Part shown: positions 36,501 to 45,760 of the stretch, one piece after another
How positions within the stretch are numbered: the stretch's first letter is position 1
How the letters are laid out: every line of letters begins with the position of its first letter
From: Branchiostoma floridae
Lineage: Eukaryota > Chordata > Leptocardii > Amphioxiformes > Branchiostomatidae
Assembly (NCBI RefSeq): GCF_000003815.2
Contig: NC_049986.1
Coordinates: 9,837,114 to 9,901,113, forward strand
Reading direction: 5' to 3'
DNA: 64,000 nt
Notes under the pieces: model-generated
What the model saw: only the letters and a program-made list of their open reading frames with translations
Told to the model about the DNA's origin: nothing
Databases searched by the model: none
Position numbers and translations under genes: made by a program

Positions 36501-39047
36501 TCTTTCTTGACTGCCTCAGCTTTTTTGGCAGCCACTTCCAACCCCAACATATGTAGTAAAAAAATGCAATTTTCTTGTACTTGCAACATCTGCTTGGAGA
36601 TGTTTATGCTTGATAATGTCTGTTTGAAATGCTTTTTTGAAGCACTTTTGAAAAGAGCTAGGAGAATTTCCCCTGTACATTGAACCCGTAAAATACTGTA
36701 CATAAGTTATGAACATGTAGCATCTGTATTTTGTCATGACCAGTGGAAGATCTAGAGTTATTCTTCAGTGAGTTAAGCTGAATCTATTTCACTTAATTTG
36801 CTGTCTTCCTTCTCCAGCTTTCGTGAAGAGCGATAGGCCCAGGCAGTTTCCAGGTTTGAAGATCAAGGTAAGAAGAACTTCAGCATCTAATTTTTTTTCA
36901 ACACATAGTTGTCATATATCAAAGACTGTGATGTAAATAGCTTGGATTTAGAGGTCATTCCTGGGTACCTGGAGCTACTGTACCTGAGGTCTAAAAATAG
37001 ATATGGGACCTTTCAATTTTTATGCTACATTAGAAATGTATATAAAATAGATGGGATGAACAGTGTCTTTCAGCAAGGTGTTGATCTTAGCTTGACTAAA
37101 TTACCACTCTAGCAACCCTTCCACCTACGTCAGGACCATAGAATAAACCCTAATAGCAAGACATTGTGTTAGCTGAAGTGAACCCTCACTGCATGTTGCA
37201 TAACAAATTCAAAACACACAGTTCAAGAAATTGATTATAGTTTGTTAAGACTATAAGAGACATGGTGAGTGATTCTCTTTGTGTGGGCACAAAGCTTAAA
37301 TTGCACAACTCTATGTATGGTTGACTTTGAATTTGAAATGAGGAAGCTACAGTAACTGTATTTCCAAATTGAAAGGGACTGTGACTCAAAGTGGAAAAAA
37401 GCCATCCTCATTTCCAATATAATGGCTATAGTGTTTAACTTTCCTCTGAGGTATTGATGTAGAAATATGGACATTGATCTAACACCAGAAAGAGGTACGC
37501 CTCAATCCAGATGCTGAAATCTCTGTCCATCGACTCGTACAAGGATTTCCTATAGTTCTGGTACTTAGAGATCTCTCGGGCCCTAGTTATCGAGGACCGA
37601 CGATTGGTTCAAAATTTAAGGCCACGGACCCACATGTACTCGATATCACAATCCCATAACTCATTGACCATATATACAGGACTGGAAGTAAAGTAGTTTC
37701 TGCATTTTACTTTAGATTCATTCATTTTTTGTAGAGACTTTGATTGTATGGGTGTCATCCTCTAGATCTGGCAAACCCAAAAATCATAGGAGTGTGCGAA
37801 TAAAAAAAAGTTTGCCCCCCCCCCCCCAAAAAAAATGTTGCCTTCATTGTGACATCTAAGTGGTCAGGAAGGTTTAACAAATGACTGAACACAGAATACT
37901 GTGTACTGTACTTAATAAAGTCTTTATTTTCATTCTTTCACATCTTCCTCTTTGACTTTGGGACTAACTTGGGCATTCTACACCTTCTGACTCATTCTGA
38001 AGCTATTTTCGTTGCTTTGGCTCTTGCAATTTACAGTATATATTTGCTCATTTGACCAGTCGACCGGTGCAATGGCCTAGTGGGTAGAGTGTTCGCCTTG
38101 CATTCGGTAGGTCGTGAGTTCAAACCCCGGCCGAGTCATACCATACTTTAAAAATGGTACATGCTTCTTTCTCTGCTTAGCACTCAGCATTCGGGAAAGA
38201 GTATGGAAGTTGAACACACACCACTACCAGTGGACTAGCCCCCTGCTGTAGTGATTGCGTTGTGTGGCCCAAGGGCTACTGGAAGGGAGATGGGCACCGC
38301 CCTATGCGCCATCAGGCGCGGGAAGGAACTTTGACTTTTTTTGTTTGCTCATTTTGCAGATGCCTCGGATGATTTACAGTATGGTCAAACTTTTTTGCAA
38401 GGTCCTAAAATTGATACACATACAGTTATTATCCATATCAGGGTTGGACAAGTTTTCTAGAATTCACTTGTCCTATCGGCAGGTACATGTGAAATTTACT
38501 TGTCTTGCCCTAACGAACTTTTTGCTTGCCCGAAATTCAAATGTCATTTTTCTTTTAAAAAAGTATATATTTCCACTTCCATTCAGATGGAATTCTTGTT
38601 ATTGGCTGTAGTTTTCTGTGTTGACCATTGCTTGATGCCAAGACTGTGGAAAGTAGAAAGTATATAACTCTATATAACTGAATATTACTCAACGGAATCA
38701 TCTAACTTGCCTGGTTGGGCAAGTGGGGTAGGACATGCACTTGCCCGATCGGCATATTCACTTGCTCTGGACAATAGGGCTAATGGTCTTGCCTAACCCT
38801 GCATATATAAGCTTGGCCTTATGCATGAACAAAGCCTTCAGCGGTGCCTACATTCAATTTGTAATGTTATTAATAACCAACTTTGTGTATCTGTTTTCCC
38901 CATTTCTGTGTGTAGTACGTCCGAGGTGCTGATCCTATCCTGAAGATGCTGGACCATAAGGACCAGGTGGTCGAGATCCTCTCTATCGAGAAGTGGGACA
39001 CTGACAATGTCGAGGAGTTCCTGTCGGAGAAGCTACAGAAGTTATAA
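27477..39047 (+). CDS. SELENOF: SELENOF, 15 kDa selenoprotein (five coding exons, UGA-Sec)
   Basis: Joining 27,477-27,521, 28,203-28,370, 28,967-29,030, 36,818-36,867 and 38,916-39,047 gives a 152-residue protein with all phases matching and GT-AG introns. Order: ER signal peptide (MAPASYFLWLVLLFL onward); cysteine-rich domain with Cys 28, 39, 42, 57, 60 and 61; then a thioredoxin-like domain whose redox motif is Cys81-Gly82-Sec83; then the conserved C-terminus ending DNVEEFLSEKLQKL. In vertebrates the cysteine-rich part binds UDP-glucose:glycoprotein glucosyltransferase in the ER lumen, and the protein acts in glycoprotein folding quality control. Human SELENOF is slightly longer (165 residues) and also has five exons. 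An ordinary gene caller would stop at the UGA at 29,000. The gene is head to head with HS2ST and shares its promoter. Confidence 0.97.
27522..28202 (+). other. SELENOF intron 1
   Basis: A 681-bp intron. A short stretch near 28,020-28,080 resembles the palindromic element at 17,085-17,900. Nothing else was recognised. Confidence 0.8.
28203..28370 (+). CDS. SELENOF: SELENOF exon 2 (cysteine-rich domain)
   Basis: The acceptor is tcctcgcag and the donor gtatcg. The exon is 56 codons, phase 0 at both ends, and carries the six cysteines of the UGGT-binding region, including the CSSC and CRQCC clusters (Cys39/42 and Cys57/60/61). Confidence 0.95.
28371..28966 (+). other. SELENOF intron 2
   Basis: A 596-bp intron containing the repeat at about 28,725-28,862, which is related to the segment at the left edge of the window. 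No exon was recognised. Confidence 0.8.
28725..28862. repeat. Repeat pair member (SELENOF intron 2)
   Basis: Contains TTGCTACATTACGTAACCG and CCATGGTGACAGCCGTCTGG, matching 35-145 in the same orientation. Confidence 0.5.
28967..29030 (+). CDS. SELENOF: SELENOF exon 3 (Sec-containing redox motif)
   Basis: The acceptor is tcttccag and the donor gtatgt; the exon is 64 nt and ends in phase 1. It encodes LFPGALLEVCG-Sec-KLGRWPQVQ, matching the most conserved block of the family. Confidence 0.96.
29000..29002 (+). other. In-frame UGA selenocysteine codon
   Basis: TGA follows GTA TGT GGA and precedes AAG TTG GGG, at exactly the Sec position of SELENOF. The reading frame continues with conserved family sequence through two more exons, so the codon is read through rather than terminating. 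Confidence 0.95.
29095..29308. mobile_element. CGCGGT palindromic MITE, copy 2
   Basis: Same family, inverted relative to copy 1. It is inserted in a sequence beginning CAGGGCTTGAAA and continuing CCATGGGTGCATACAC, which itself looks like a MITE of the CAGGG-ended group. Lies in SELENOF intron 3, 65 bp after exon 3. Confidence 0.85.
30725..30824. other. Assembly gap (100 N)
   Basis: One hundred N characters in SELENOF intron 3; the round size suggests a gap of unknown length. Confidence 1.
31990..32215. promoter_or_regulatory. GC-rich island in SELENOF intron 3
   Basis: CpG-rich, with CACACGTGAATGATGTCATC (E-box CACGTG and a TGATGTCA CRE-like motif). Single copy within the window. Confidence 0.3.
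32645..33000. promoter_or_regulatory. GC-rich island in SELENOF intron 3
   Basis: About 350 bp with reiterated CCCGTCATTTCCCGGCG-like and CCCCGGATCG segments and a TGACGTCA palindrome near 32,656. Open on both strands but unrecognised. Confidence 0.35.
33013..33048. repeat. Perfect 16-bp hairpin
   Basis: ACCAAGGAGCTTTTAT, loop ATCA, then the exact inverse. It lies at the right flank of a GC-rich island in SELENOF intron 3. Confidence 0.85.
33955..34990 (+). repeat. Degenerate array related to the 150-bp repeat
   Basis: The anchors ATAACTCGAGAA and variants recur near 33,968, 34,273, 34,548, 34,696 and 34,852, with TTTGGTAGGTGTGTAG and CCTGGCGTTTTCCTACGG blocks that are the reverse complement of the 57-58.5 kb unit. 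It is strongly diverged between copies. Confidence 0.7.
35722..36125. mobile_element. ACCGGT-rich element, copy 2 (inverted)
   Basis: Reads GGGGTGGGTACTGGTACA at the left and GGTACCCACCCCTAG at the right, the reverse complement arrangement of 6,943-7,374. In SELENOF intron 3. Confidence 0.8.
36818..36867 (+). CDS. SELENOF: SELENOF exon 4
   Basis: The acceptor is ccttctccag and the donor gtaaga; the exon is 50 nt. With the phase-1 base from exon 3 it encodes AFVKSDRPRQFPGLKIK, close to human AFVRSDKPKLFRGLQIK. Confidence 0.95.
38061..38335 (+). mobile_element. tRNA-derived SINE
   Basis: Box A-like TGGCCTAGTGGGTAGAGTG and box B-like GAGTTCAAACCCCG lie about 30 nt apart at the 5' end, followed by an unrelated body of about 200 bp. 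Lies in SELENOF intron 4. Confidence 0.8.
38439..38801. mobile_element. CAGGG-ended MITE (CTTGCCC interior)
   Basis: Begins CAGGGTTGGACAAG and ends CTTGCCTAACCCTG. The interior repeats CACTTGTC and CTTGCCC. It lies 115 bp upstream of SELENOF exon 5. Confidence 0.7.
38916..39047 (+). CDS. SELENOF: SELENOF exon 5 with stop
   Basis: The acceptor is ctgtgtgtag. The exon has 43 codons plus TAA, running from YVRGADPILKMLD to FLSEKLQKL. This is the C-terminal half of the thioredoxin-like fold. Confidence 0.96.
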   Translation, partial: YVRGADPILKMLDHKDQVVEILSIEKWDTDNVEEFLSEKLQKL

Positions 39048-39142
39048 ACACTGTTCCGTGCCCCGGTTAATTAACATGTAAATTTGGATATCGTTAAGTT
39101 GAAATTATAGCTATCTTTCTGTCATAATGTGAGTGTATGAGT
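39048..39142 (+). other. SELENOF 3'UTR, proximal part
   Basis: 95 bp of AT-rich sequence between the stop codon and the edge of an inserted MITE. No convincing SECIS fold was seen in it. The 3'UTR end is unknown. Confidence 0.6.
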
Positions 39143-39416
39143 TTGTTCTTGGTTTCAACTGCTTATGCACAGCCAGATGCATTGTGGGCAATATGCCACA
39201 GGTGAAGGCCCTTGAATTGTAAGCAGTTCTTTTATAATGGACCTTGCTTGATACATGTCTTTTGTTTACAATGTCTCAGGGGCCATTAACTTGAAAGCAG
39301 TTGTGGTACAATGGACCAAGTTTGGATGTGGATTGTTAATGTCTCAGGAGCCGTCAACTTTGACGTATTACCCACAATGCATCTGACTGTGCATGTGCAT
39401 TTGGAACCATGAACAG
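39143..39416. mobile_element. MITE inserted in the SELENOF 3'UTR region
   Basis: About 274 bp with long imperfect terminal inverted repeats: the left arm reads tgttcttggtttcaa then CAGATGCATTGTGGG, and the right arm is its inverse near 39,368-39,416. Related copies occur at 52,471-52,681, from about 55,257, and at the right edge (63,970). It begins 96 bp after the SELENOF stop codon, so it is probably transcribed in the 3'UTR. Confidence 0.75.
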
Positions 39417-39476
39417 GCTTATTGTTTCAAGGCTAGTTCCATCTTTCTTGTGCCTCTTTCTTCAACTGGCCTATGA
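39409..39476 (+). promoter_or_regulatory. Tentative SECIS-like element
   Basis: ATGA (39,409-39,412) and a GA (39,475-39,476) can bracket a helix of about 12 positions with three mismatches. AA (39,429-39,430) lies on the apical side and a GGC/GCC mini-stem sits above it. The 68-nt span suits a form 2 SECIS, but the 16-nt ATGA-to-AA distance is longer than usual and the ATGA belongs to the MITE terminus. Weak candidate only. A SECIS must exist somewhere downstream of 39,048 for Sec to be inserted. Confidence 0.25.
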
Positions 39477-39802
39477 AAGTAGATATCTAGAGCACATTTT
39501 GAAATCACCAAGCTCCCTCTTTTAAACCATTGGGTCAGCCTATGCATACAACCATTTAATGCTTTTACTAAAGTTTTAGAATTTATTGGACTAACAGTAT
39601 GCTACATTGCTACATATCCCTTCAAACACAGATCATTATTAAGTAGTAGATAGGTCTAATAAGAAAGTACACATTTTAAGCGGCTTTGTTTGTATATGCA
39701 AGTACATGTATGCTAGAGTTTCAATATCTCAGTCATTGGCAGTTGTCAGTGTATTCAACCACCATATTCAAATGCTGAGTGCCAAGCAGAGAACACAGCA
39801 TG

Positions 39803-40109
39803 CAGGGTTTGAAATGCACATACTTAATTTGCAATTGGCATGTAATTTCTGAGATTTGCACGTAAAAATATTCTGAACTTCTGTCTACATTTTCATGCGC
39901 CGATTTCTGTCCGCCAGAAGTGACAGAATGGGCAAAATTCTTATCTGTCCTAAGCAGCAAACTTCCGCCAAAGGACGGAATGATGGATGCTGGCTAGAAC
40001 ATTGCAGTATAGACTTATTGTATTTTGCATGTAAATTTTTCAAATTGCACGTAAAGTTTTTGCCAACTTGCAATTTTGTATGTAGCAAAAACAAGTATTT
40101 CGATCCCTG
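39803..40109. mobile_element. CAGGG-ended MITE (TTGCACGTAA interior)
   Basis: Begins CAGGGTTTGAAAT and ends GTATTTCGATCCCTG. The interior has TTGCACGTAA repeated. Lies downstream of SELENOF. Confidence 0.7.
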
Positions 40110-40964
40110 GCATGTACCATTTTTAATGTCTTTGGTAAGACTCAGCCAGTGAACGACCTCTTAAGATGTACTGACATCAAGGCAAATACTCTACCCACTC
40201 GGTCATTGCACTGGTCTGTATTGATGGTATTGCCTTTTTTTATGCAATGATTTTTTCTGCTGTCCCAGTCAAAGCAAGGGGTCATTTTGTTTGGGTGAAA
40301 AATAGGTTATATCGATCCATCTGGCATGGAATATCATGAAAACAAGTTCCTCAGGTAATACCATCCTTTATCACCTCGTGATATATATACTAGATGTCAC
40401 CGAGACAGTACAAACAGCTGACTTTTCTGTTATCAACTCATCGTTACTTGACATATCAACCAGACATTTGAAGAAGAAATTGATTATGGCAGCCTCACTG
40501 TAATTGTAAAAAAAATTGATATGGAGAACTTGCAATTTTGCAGGCCGAAAAAATTCAGGTATGGTGTCAATATGAATCTCAAGTTAGACCTTGCAGAAAT
40601 TCTGTTATAGATTTTGCATTAAAACACGGAGTGACGAGATTATGCCTGGAAGCAAATAGTAGGCTCAAATTCCCATAATGTAAAGTAGGGCAACCTTTGA
40701 TCACAAAATTACATGTACGTGTGATGATGATTTTAGGTTTCATAATAGTAACAGAAAAATCACTTTGGGTGTTTGCAGTTGGAATTATTTTTGAAACTGC
40801 TTGTAAAATTTTAGACAACTTCCATCAATGCAGTTTGCAGAAAGTCTTGGATTGAAAACTCCCAAAAGTTGATGATGCAAAATACGGAACATAAGGTAGT
40901 CAGCTCCATCCACACTTAACAGAATAGCCCTAAGGACGGAAAGTTTTCCTAGTAAATTACTCCG

Positions 40965-41340
40965 ATTGGCTAAGCGTCACCTTTGCTATATCATTTACAT
41001 GGCGGTGATATCTCTTGTCGTAGACAGGGTGTCTGTACGGCGGTACATACGTGCCCCTCAGTGGGTGACCAATCCGAAGTGTTGGGATCTGTGACAAGTT
41101 ACGTCCCGCGTGTTAATTGCACATTAACCTTTGATGGATCCGGGCGACGCTTGATGAGTCGGAGGTTTGAATTTTGTCGTGCCTGGCGGAATCGGTGGCC
41201 AGAAGGTCAGGTTCACCCGAGGGGCATTTGCGTCAAACTGGCACCCCAATACCGGGGGCAGACAGTTAGGCCATTGTACATCGTTCATTCGGCAGTTAAG
41301 TTTGGCAGGGACTCCAGCCCAAGACATGTTTCACTGATAC
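40965..41340. promoter_or_regulatory. GC-rich island downstream of SELENOF
   Basis: About 375 bp, CpG-rich, single copy within the window, with an open frame of 170 codons extending into the 41.4-kb tandem repeat. No domain recognised. Confidence 0.3.
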
Positions 41341-41424
41341 GGGAGGCATCAGTCAGATTGGTCCAATTTATCACTTTCAGAAGGAGAGTGTATCCAAGTA
41401 AAATTGATGGGGTTATGTTTATAT

Positions 41425-41680
41425 ACCTCCCTCCCACAGACTTTGTCACAGAGAAAAAAATATACCCAAAAAATTCTCTTACCCTCATCCCCTAAGACTT
41501 TGTCATAGAGGAAAATAGACATGAAAATACATGCCTTTGCCCCCTTCTCACAGACTTTGCCCTAGAGATGAAAATTTTCACACGCCCCCCCTCCCCACTG
41601 ACTTTGTCCCAGTGAAAAATACGCATGAAAATTTCTAAATACCCCCCTCCCCCCCAGACTTTTCCACTTGGTAAATCCAT
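41425..41680 (+). repeat. Imperfect tandem repeat, about 60 bp, 4-5 copies
   Basis: GACTTTGTCACAGAG followed by A-rich and then CCCTCCCC segments recurs near 41,430, 41,497, 41,553, 41,601 and 41,657. Confidence 0.7.
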
Positions 41681-41689
41681 TTGTTTCCC

Positions 41690-43190
41690 ACTGACCGAGC
41701 TTGCAGGTATGCTTTTTGTCTGCAACTTAGCCAAATTTTCATGTTGAAAGAAAACTTGAACAGTGAGAATTTGTATTGCGAATGACTGAAGATGGATTGG
41801 AAGAAGGGATTTCCATCAATCCTTAGATGGCAAGCTCTGCTTCAGGCCTCTAGCTCTATGGGGAGTCTGTGGCAGCTTCTACTCTCTATTCATGGAGTTT
41901 TTAACAACAATTGCTGCCGGGTATAAAAGTTATTTTCAGGGATAAGATCCAATGTCACAGCTGGGAAACATTACATAGTAGGTCGATAGATAATCATGTC
42001 TCGGAGCTAGATCCATGAAAATGTGGGACGGCGCACTTCATTTACAACTGCAGCCATATAACTTCAACAAAGCAGTATTTATTGTCATTTATTGCTGTCT
42101 GTGCCAAATCTAGGTTGCAATTTTTCAGTTGAGTCAGGGAATGGGCAAATTATGATATGGGTGGGTCACCTTGTGAATGTTTTGTTTATGATGATAACTA
42201 ATGTCTAATGTTTCCGCTGCGTTTGCCAATTGATGTTGAATTGCCTTTTTTGACATTGATGCCCTTGCTTGACAGAGTATTGAGTTCGGCGCAATATTAG
42301 GCTTGTTTCCACATGCTTGTATTCTGTCTAATTAATTCAGCAACATGCCTTAGAGCATAATTAGCATATTAAAGAATTTTTGGAAGTAAAAAAAAATTTA
42401 CAGCCCCCCCCTCCACCCAGCACACATAAAGGCATATTTGTAAGTTTATATGCCATTTTTCCCCCATACAGTTTACATGATTGTACAATTTGTATTGTTT
42501 ATTAGATTCTCAGTACATTTTCAAATAGGCTGACCTTCATCACTCAATGTCATAAACAAACTTCATTTGCTGTTTCATGAATATAGTCTACCTGTAGATA
42601 TGTATCAAGCAAAACATAACACGTATAAATATGTAAACTATGGTTTATGAGAATTGAGTTAGGCACAGATACATGTACCAAGTCTATATGCAGTATGCCA
42701 CTGAATTAGATAAAGAGCAAGAAACTTACTTATGTGTTGACTAAGATAGATAATGTTAACTATATAGGACATACATAATTTGAGATTATTATAGAATGAA
42801 AAAAGTCACTCATATTGATGTGTTTCTTGTGGTAATGGCTGAACCAAAAGTACTTATTTCACAAAATGACAACTTTCATGGCTATTCTGTTGATTCTGTC
42901 TGCAGATAGGGTGTTGTTAATTGCAGTGTGGCACTTGAATGAAGGCCTTGCAGCAAACCTACTTGGTATGCATGGCCGGATGTACCGTGTCGCTTCATGT
43001 AATTCAAAAACATATCAGCAGACAGGATCTAAGATTATCTGTGATCAGTTGCTTAGTTTCCTAATTGTATTAATCCCTTCCTAGATATCCTATAGTTAGT
43101 CTTAAGGGAGTCACAAAATGCAATAAATTATTCAATAATACTTGACATTGTCATTGTGTTGTTTATTTTTGCACTCATTCTGTTCAATAT
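41690..43190. other. No recognised feature
   Basis: AT-rich intergenic DNA between two tandem repeats. No gene recognised. Confidence 0.55.
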
Positions 43191-43198
43191 TTAGCCTT

Positions 43199-43270
43199 GA
43201 TACCAGACCCCAGCCCAATCTCAAAAATATCGATGATAGATATTTTTGAGATTAGGCTGGTATCCAGGCT
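43199..43270. repeat. Long hairpin
   Basis: CAGCCCAATCTCAAAAATAT and its near-exact inverse (20 of 21 positions) around a 7-nt loop, with weaker pairing outside (GATACCAG/GGTATC). Probably a small palindromic element. Confidence 0.75.
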
Positions 43271-43324
43271 ATTGCTAATCATAAAAACACTCATAGATTT
43301 TTTTATATTTAGCTCTTTAAAAAT

Positions 43325-43790
43325 GGAGGTATGGGAACTTTGCAGAGCTGAAGTCCAAAGCTGGAGATTTCATGCCTGAAGACACGCCAGTACCAGACTG
43401 AGCTGTGTGTTAAGTTCATCTCAACTTGATTCCTTTACACAGCTGGAGACTTTGAAGGACTTGAAGGCCGTAGATTCCAAGTCTGCAGACCAGGCAGAGG
43501 TGTGGAGTCTGTCTCGACTGGTTCAAATGCACAGCTGTGGACTTTGAAACCGTGAACTTCAATGGCAGGAATTTTGTGCCTGTAGATGTGTAAGTACCAG
43601 GCAGATGTGTTTTAGTCTGTCTCGACTTGGTTCCAATGCACGGCATGGGACTTTGAAATGGTGAACTTGAATTAAGGCCAGGGATTTCATGCCTGTAGGC
43701 GCACAAGTACTGGCCTGAGGTGTGGAGTCCGTCTAGACTTGGTTTCAGTTCAAAGCTGGGTATGTTGAAGGGGCAAACTTCAAGTTTTGG
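43325..43790 (+). repeat. Imperfect tandem repeat, about 100 bp, 4 copies
   Basis: GTCTCGACTTGGTTCCAATG followed by CACAGCTG and GGACTTTGAA recurs at about 43,419, 43,512, 43,618 and 43,731. Confidence 0.75.
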
Positions 43791-43799
43791 GATTTCCCA

Positions 43800-44098
43800 C
43801 TCAGACCAGGAAGGACCTTCTTTTCAATATCATAAGTGTGGTGGGTTCTTAGACTTGCCTGAGGTGTGGCTCTCCTCAAACACGGGACCTCTATTTAACA
43901 TCCTATCTGAGGGACGGCCATTTCGGAAGCTAGGTACTCATTTTCACCTCAGTAAAGTGAGGAAAGTCCTGTAAAGTGCCTTTCCAAGGGCACAAGATCA
44001 AATAGTCATCATCGGATAGACTCTAACCTCTAGCTAGGTTATGAATCCAATATAACCAATCCAATACCCTACCAATTGCACCACAAGACCTGTGAGAC
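43800..44098 (-). mobile_element. SINE, second copy of the 16,175 family
   Basis: Shares the GGTGGGTTCTTAGACTTGCC, GAGGTGTGGCTCTCCTCAAA and CTCATTTTCACCTCAG blocks in the same orientation as 16,175-16,470. Confidence 0.7.
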
Positions 44099-44390
44099 AA
44101 ATGGTAGGCTCAGGTTAATAACAATAATAGATTGACTGATGTACACAATACATTGAGTTTGGCAATAGTCTACAGTACAGAAGCCCCCTCTAGCAGATAA
44201 GTTGATAAATGCTGTCCAGCTTGACTCGGATTGAAAAACATCTAACGTTTTGCTGACAATACAGACAGCCAAGGCCACTTTCATGGAACTAGCTGTGGCT
44301 ATTATAGAATGTGAAGTTCCAGAATCCTTTGGGGGACTATTTTGGGGAAAATTGTTACGCACATGATTATTCATTTATCAATCCTTGCAG

Positions 44391-44475
44391 TGACTTGGAA
44401 TGTACGACGGAAGATGGAAAGTATGAATTATGCCAGGTCGAAACTGCAGGCAAGGATCTGCGACAATACAAGAAG
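44391..44475 (+). CDS. Candidate isolated exon, function unknown
   Basis: 85 nt with acceptor tccttgcag and donor gtacat, open in one frame (begins DLECTTEDGKYELCQ). No homology is recognised and no partner exons were found. It could be chance; listed because both splice sites are good and it sits beside the duplicated promoter-like segment. Confidence 0.18.
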
Positions 44476-44516
44476 GTACATGTGCACAGCTCATGTAGTT
44501 GTAGAGTATACACACG

Positions 44517-44697
44517 TTCCAGGCCCCCTCTCCTTTCAACGAGGTCCGTTTCAGACAAGTGCTCGCAAACAGCTGTGTCCGGTACAAACCGTCATGAGAC
44601 GTCACTAAGAACTCTTCCCATTGGTCCACACTTTAACATCATCAGTTACCGTCAACAGGTTATGCCATATGAGAAGACGTGGCAACATGGCCAGACG
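44517..44697 (-). promoter_or_regulatory. Second copy of the VWA promoter-like segment
   Basis: Aligns with 59,345-59,527 through shared blocks including GGTACAA, CTCTTCCCATTGG and GAGAAGACGTGGCAACATGG. The similarity stops at about 44,540. No VWA exon is recognised to its left, so it may be a solitary duplicate or serve another transcript. Confidence 0.5.
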
Positions 44698-44956
44698 TAC
44701 GTTTTTTGGACACACTCATCTCCGAGCATGCTATGGGAGCAGTAGGTTTTATACAGGATGTGCACGATAGTCTTCCGGCGGGTCAAACTTGGTATCATTG
44801 GAAAGGTCCCTTGGTAGGGAATTGTAAGCCACAAACCGCAAAATTATATTGTGCATTCTTGCCAAGATATTCTCGAGTATAGCTTTACCTTAGCTTACCG
44901 CTACGTAACCCTTACGCGCGTATATACGCTCGAGTTTCCAAAATCTTCAAACTTAT

Positions 44957-45561
44957 TCAAGCCTACAAGTGTTCATAGTATTCTGTAGATTGACCAAGGA
45001 CACATCTTAGACCTACAAGTGTCTATAGGATTCTGTAGATTAACCAAGGACACATCTTAGATCTACAAGTGTTCATAGTATTCTGTAGATTGACCAAGGA
45101 CACTTCATAAACCTACTACAAGTGTTCATAGTATTCTGTAGATTGACCAAGCACACATCCTAGACCTACAAGTGTTCATAGTATTCTGTAGATTGACCAA
45201 GGACACATCCTAGACCTACAAGTGTTCATAGTATTCTGTAGATTAACCAATGAAAGATCCTAGACCTACAAGTGTTCATAGTATTCTGTAGATTAACCAA
45301 TGAAAGATCCTAGACCTACAAGTGTTCATAGTATTCTGTAGATTAACCAAGGACACATCCAAGACCTACAAGTGATAATTCTGTAGATTTCAACCAAGGA
45401 CACTTCATAAACCTACTACAAGTGTCCATAGTTTCTGTAGATTGACCAAGGACACATCCTAGACCTACAAGTGTTCATAGTATTCTGTAGATTAGTCAAG
45501 CGCACATCCTAGACCTACAAGTGTTCATAGTATTCTGTAGATCAACCAAGGACACATCCTT
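44957..45561 (+). repeat. 50-bp minisatellite, 12 copies
   Basis: The unit is about 50 bp: CCTACAAGTGTTCATAGTAT then TCTGTAGATTGACCAAGGAC then ACATCCTAGA. Variants (CTTCATAAACCTACTAC junction) recur six units apart, suggesting an older six-unit duplication. Confidence 0.9.
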
Positions 45562-45760
45562 AGGAAGAGGCATGTAAACAATAGTTATAGTGATAGCATA
45601 GCTCCAGATATTTTGCCTATCCAATTGTTTACTTGTAACACTACTTGTAATAGTATCTAGTCTTTATTATTTCATGTAATACTATAAAATCACTGCATTG
45701 GCCCATGAGGGCAAGAACATGCAAATAAAGATCATTGCATCATTGCATCATCACAGGTAC
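45562..45760 (+). mobile_element. LINE-like 3' tail
   Basis: Ends GCAAATAAAGATCATTGC followed by repeats of ATTGCATC, the short-repeat terminus typical of CR1/L2-like elements. No coding part was recognised. Confidence 0.5.

Larger units (their letters stand above)
29031..36817 (+). other. SELENOF intron 3
   Basis: A 7.8-kb intron. It holds the CGCGGT-type MITE, a poly-C run near 30,048-30,060, the 100-N gap, GC-rich islands at about 31,990-32,215 and 32,645-33,000, a 16-bp hairpin, a degenerate 150-bp-type array (33,955-34,990), and the 35,722-36,125 element. No coding exon was recognised in it. Confidence 0.85.
36868..38915 (+). other. SELENOF intron 4
   Basis: A 2.0-kb intron holding a tRNA-headed SINE (38,061-38,335) and a CAGGG-ended MITE (38,439-38,801). 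Positions 36,870-37,800 show nothing recognisable beyond a C/A homopolymer run at about 37,816-37,835. Confidence 0.85.

Noticed and set aside
39129-39142. SECIS with ATGA at 39,137
   Set aside because: The stem would have to pair across the whole MITE; no local GA partner at SECIS distance.
40983-41495. 170-codon frame as a gene
   Set aside because: No recognisable domain or splice context, and the C-terminal third is translated tandem repeat.
44957-45561. CRISPR-like array
   Set aside because: The repeat unit is contiguous at 50 bp with no unique spacers, in a eukaryotic genome. It is a minisatellite.
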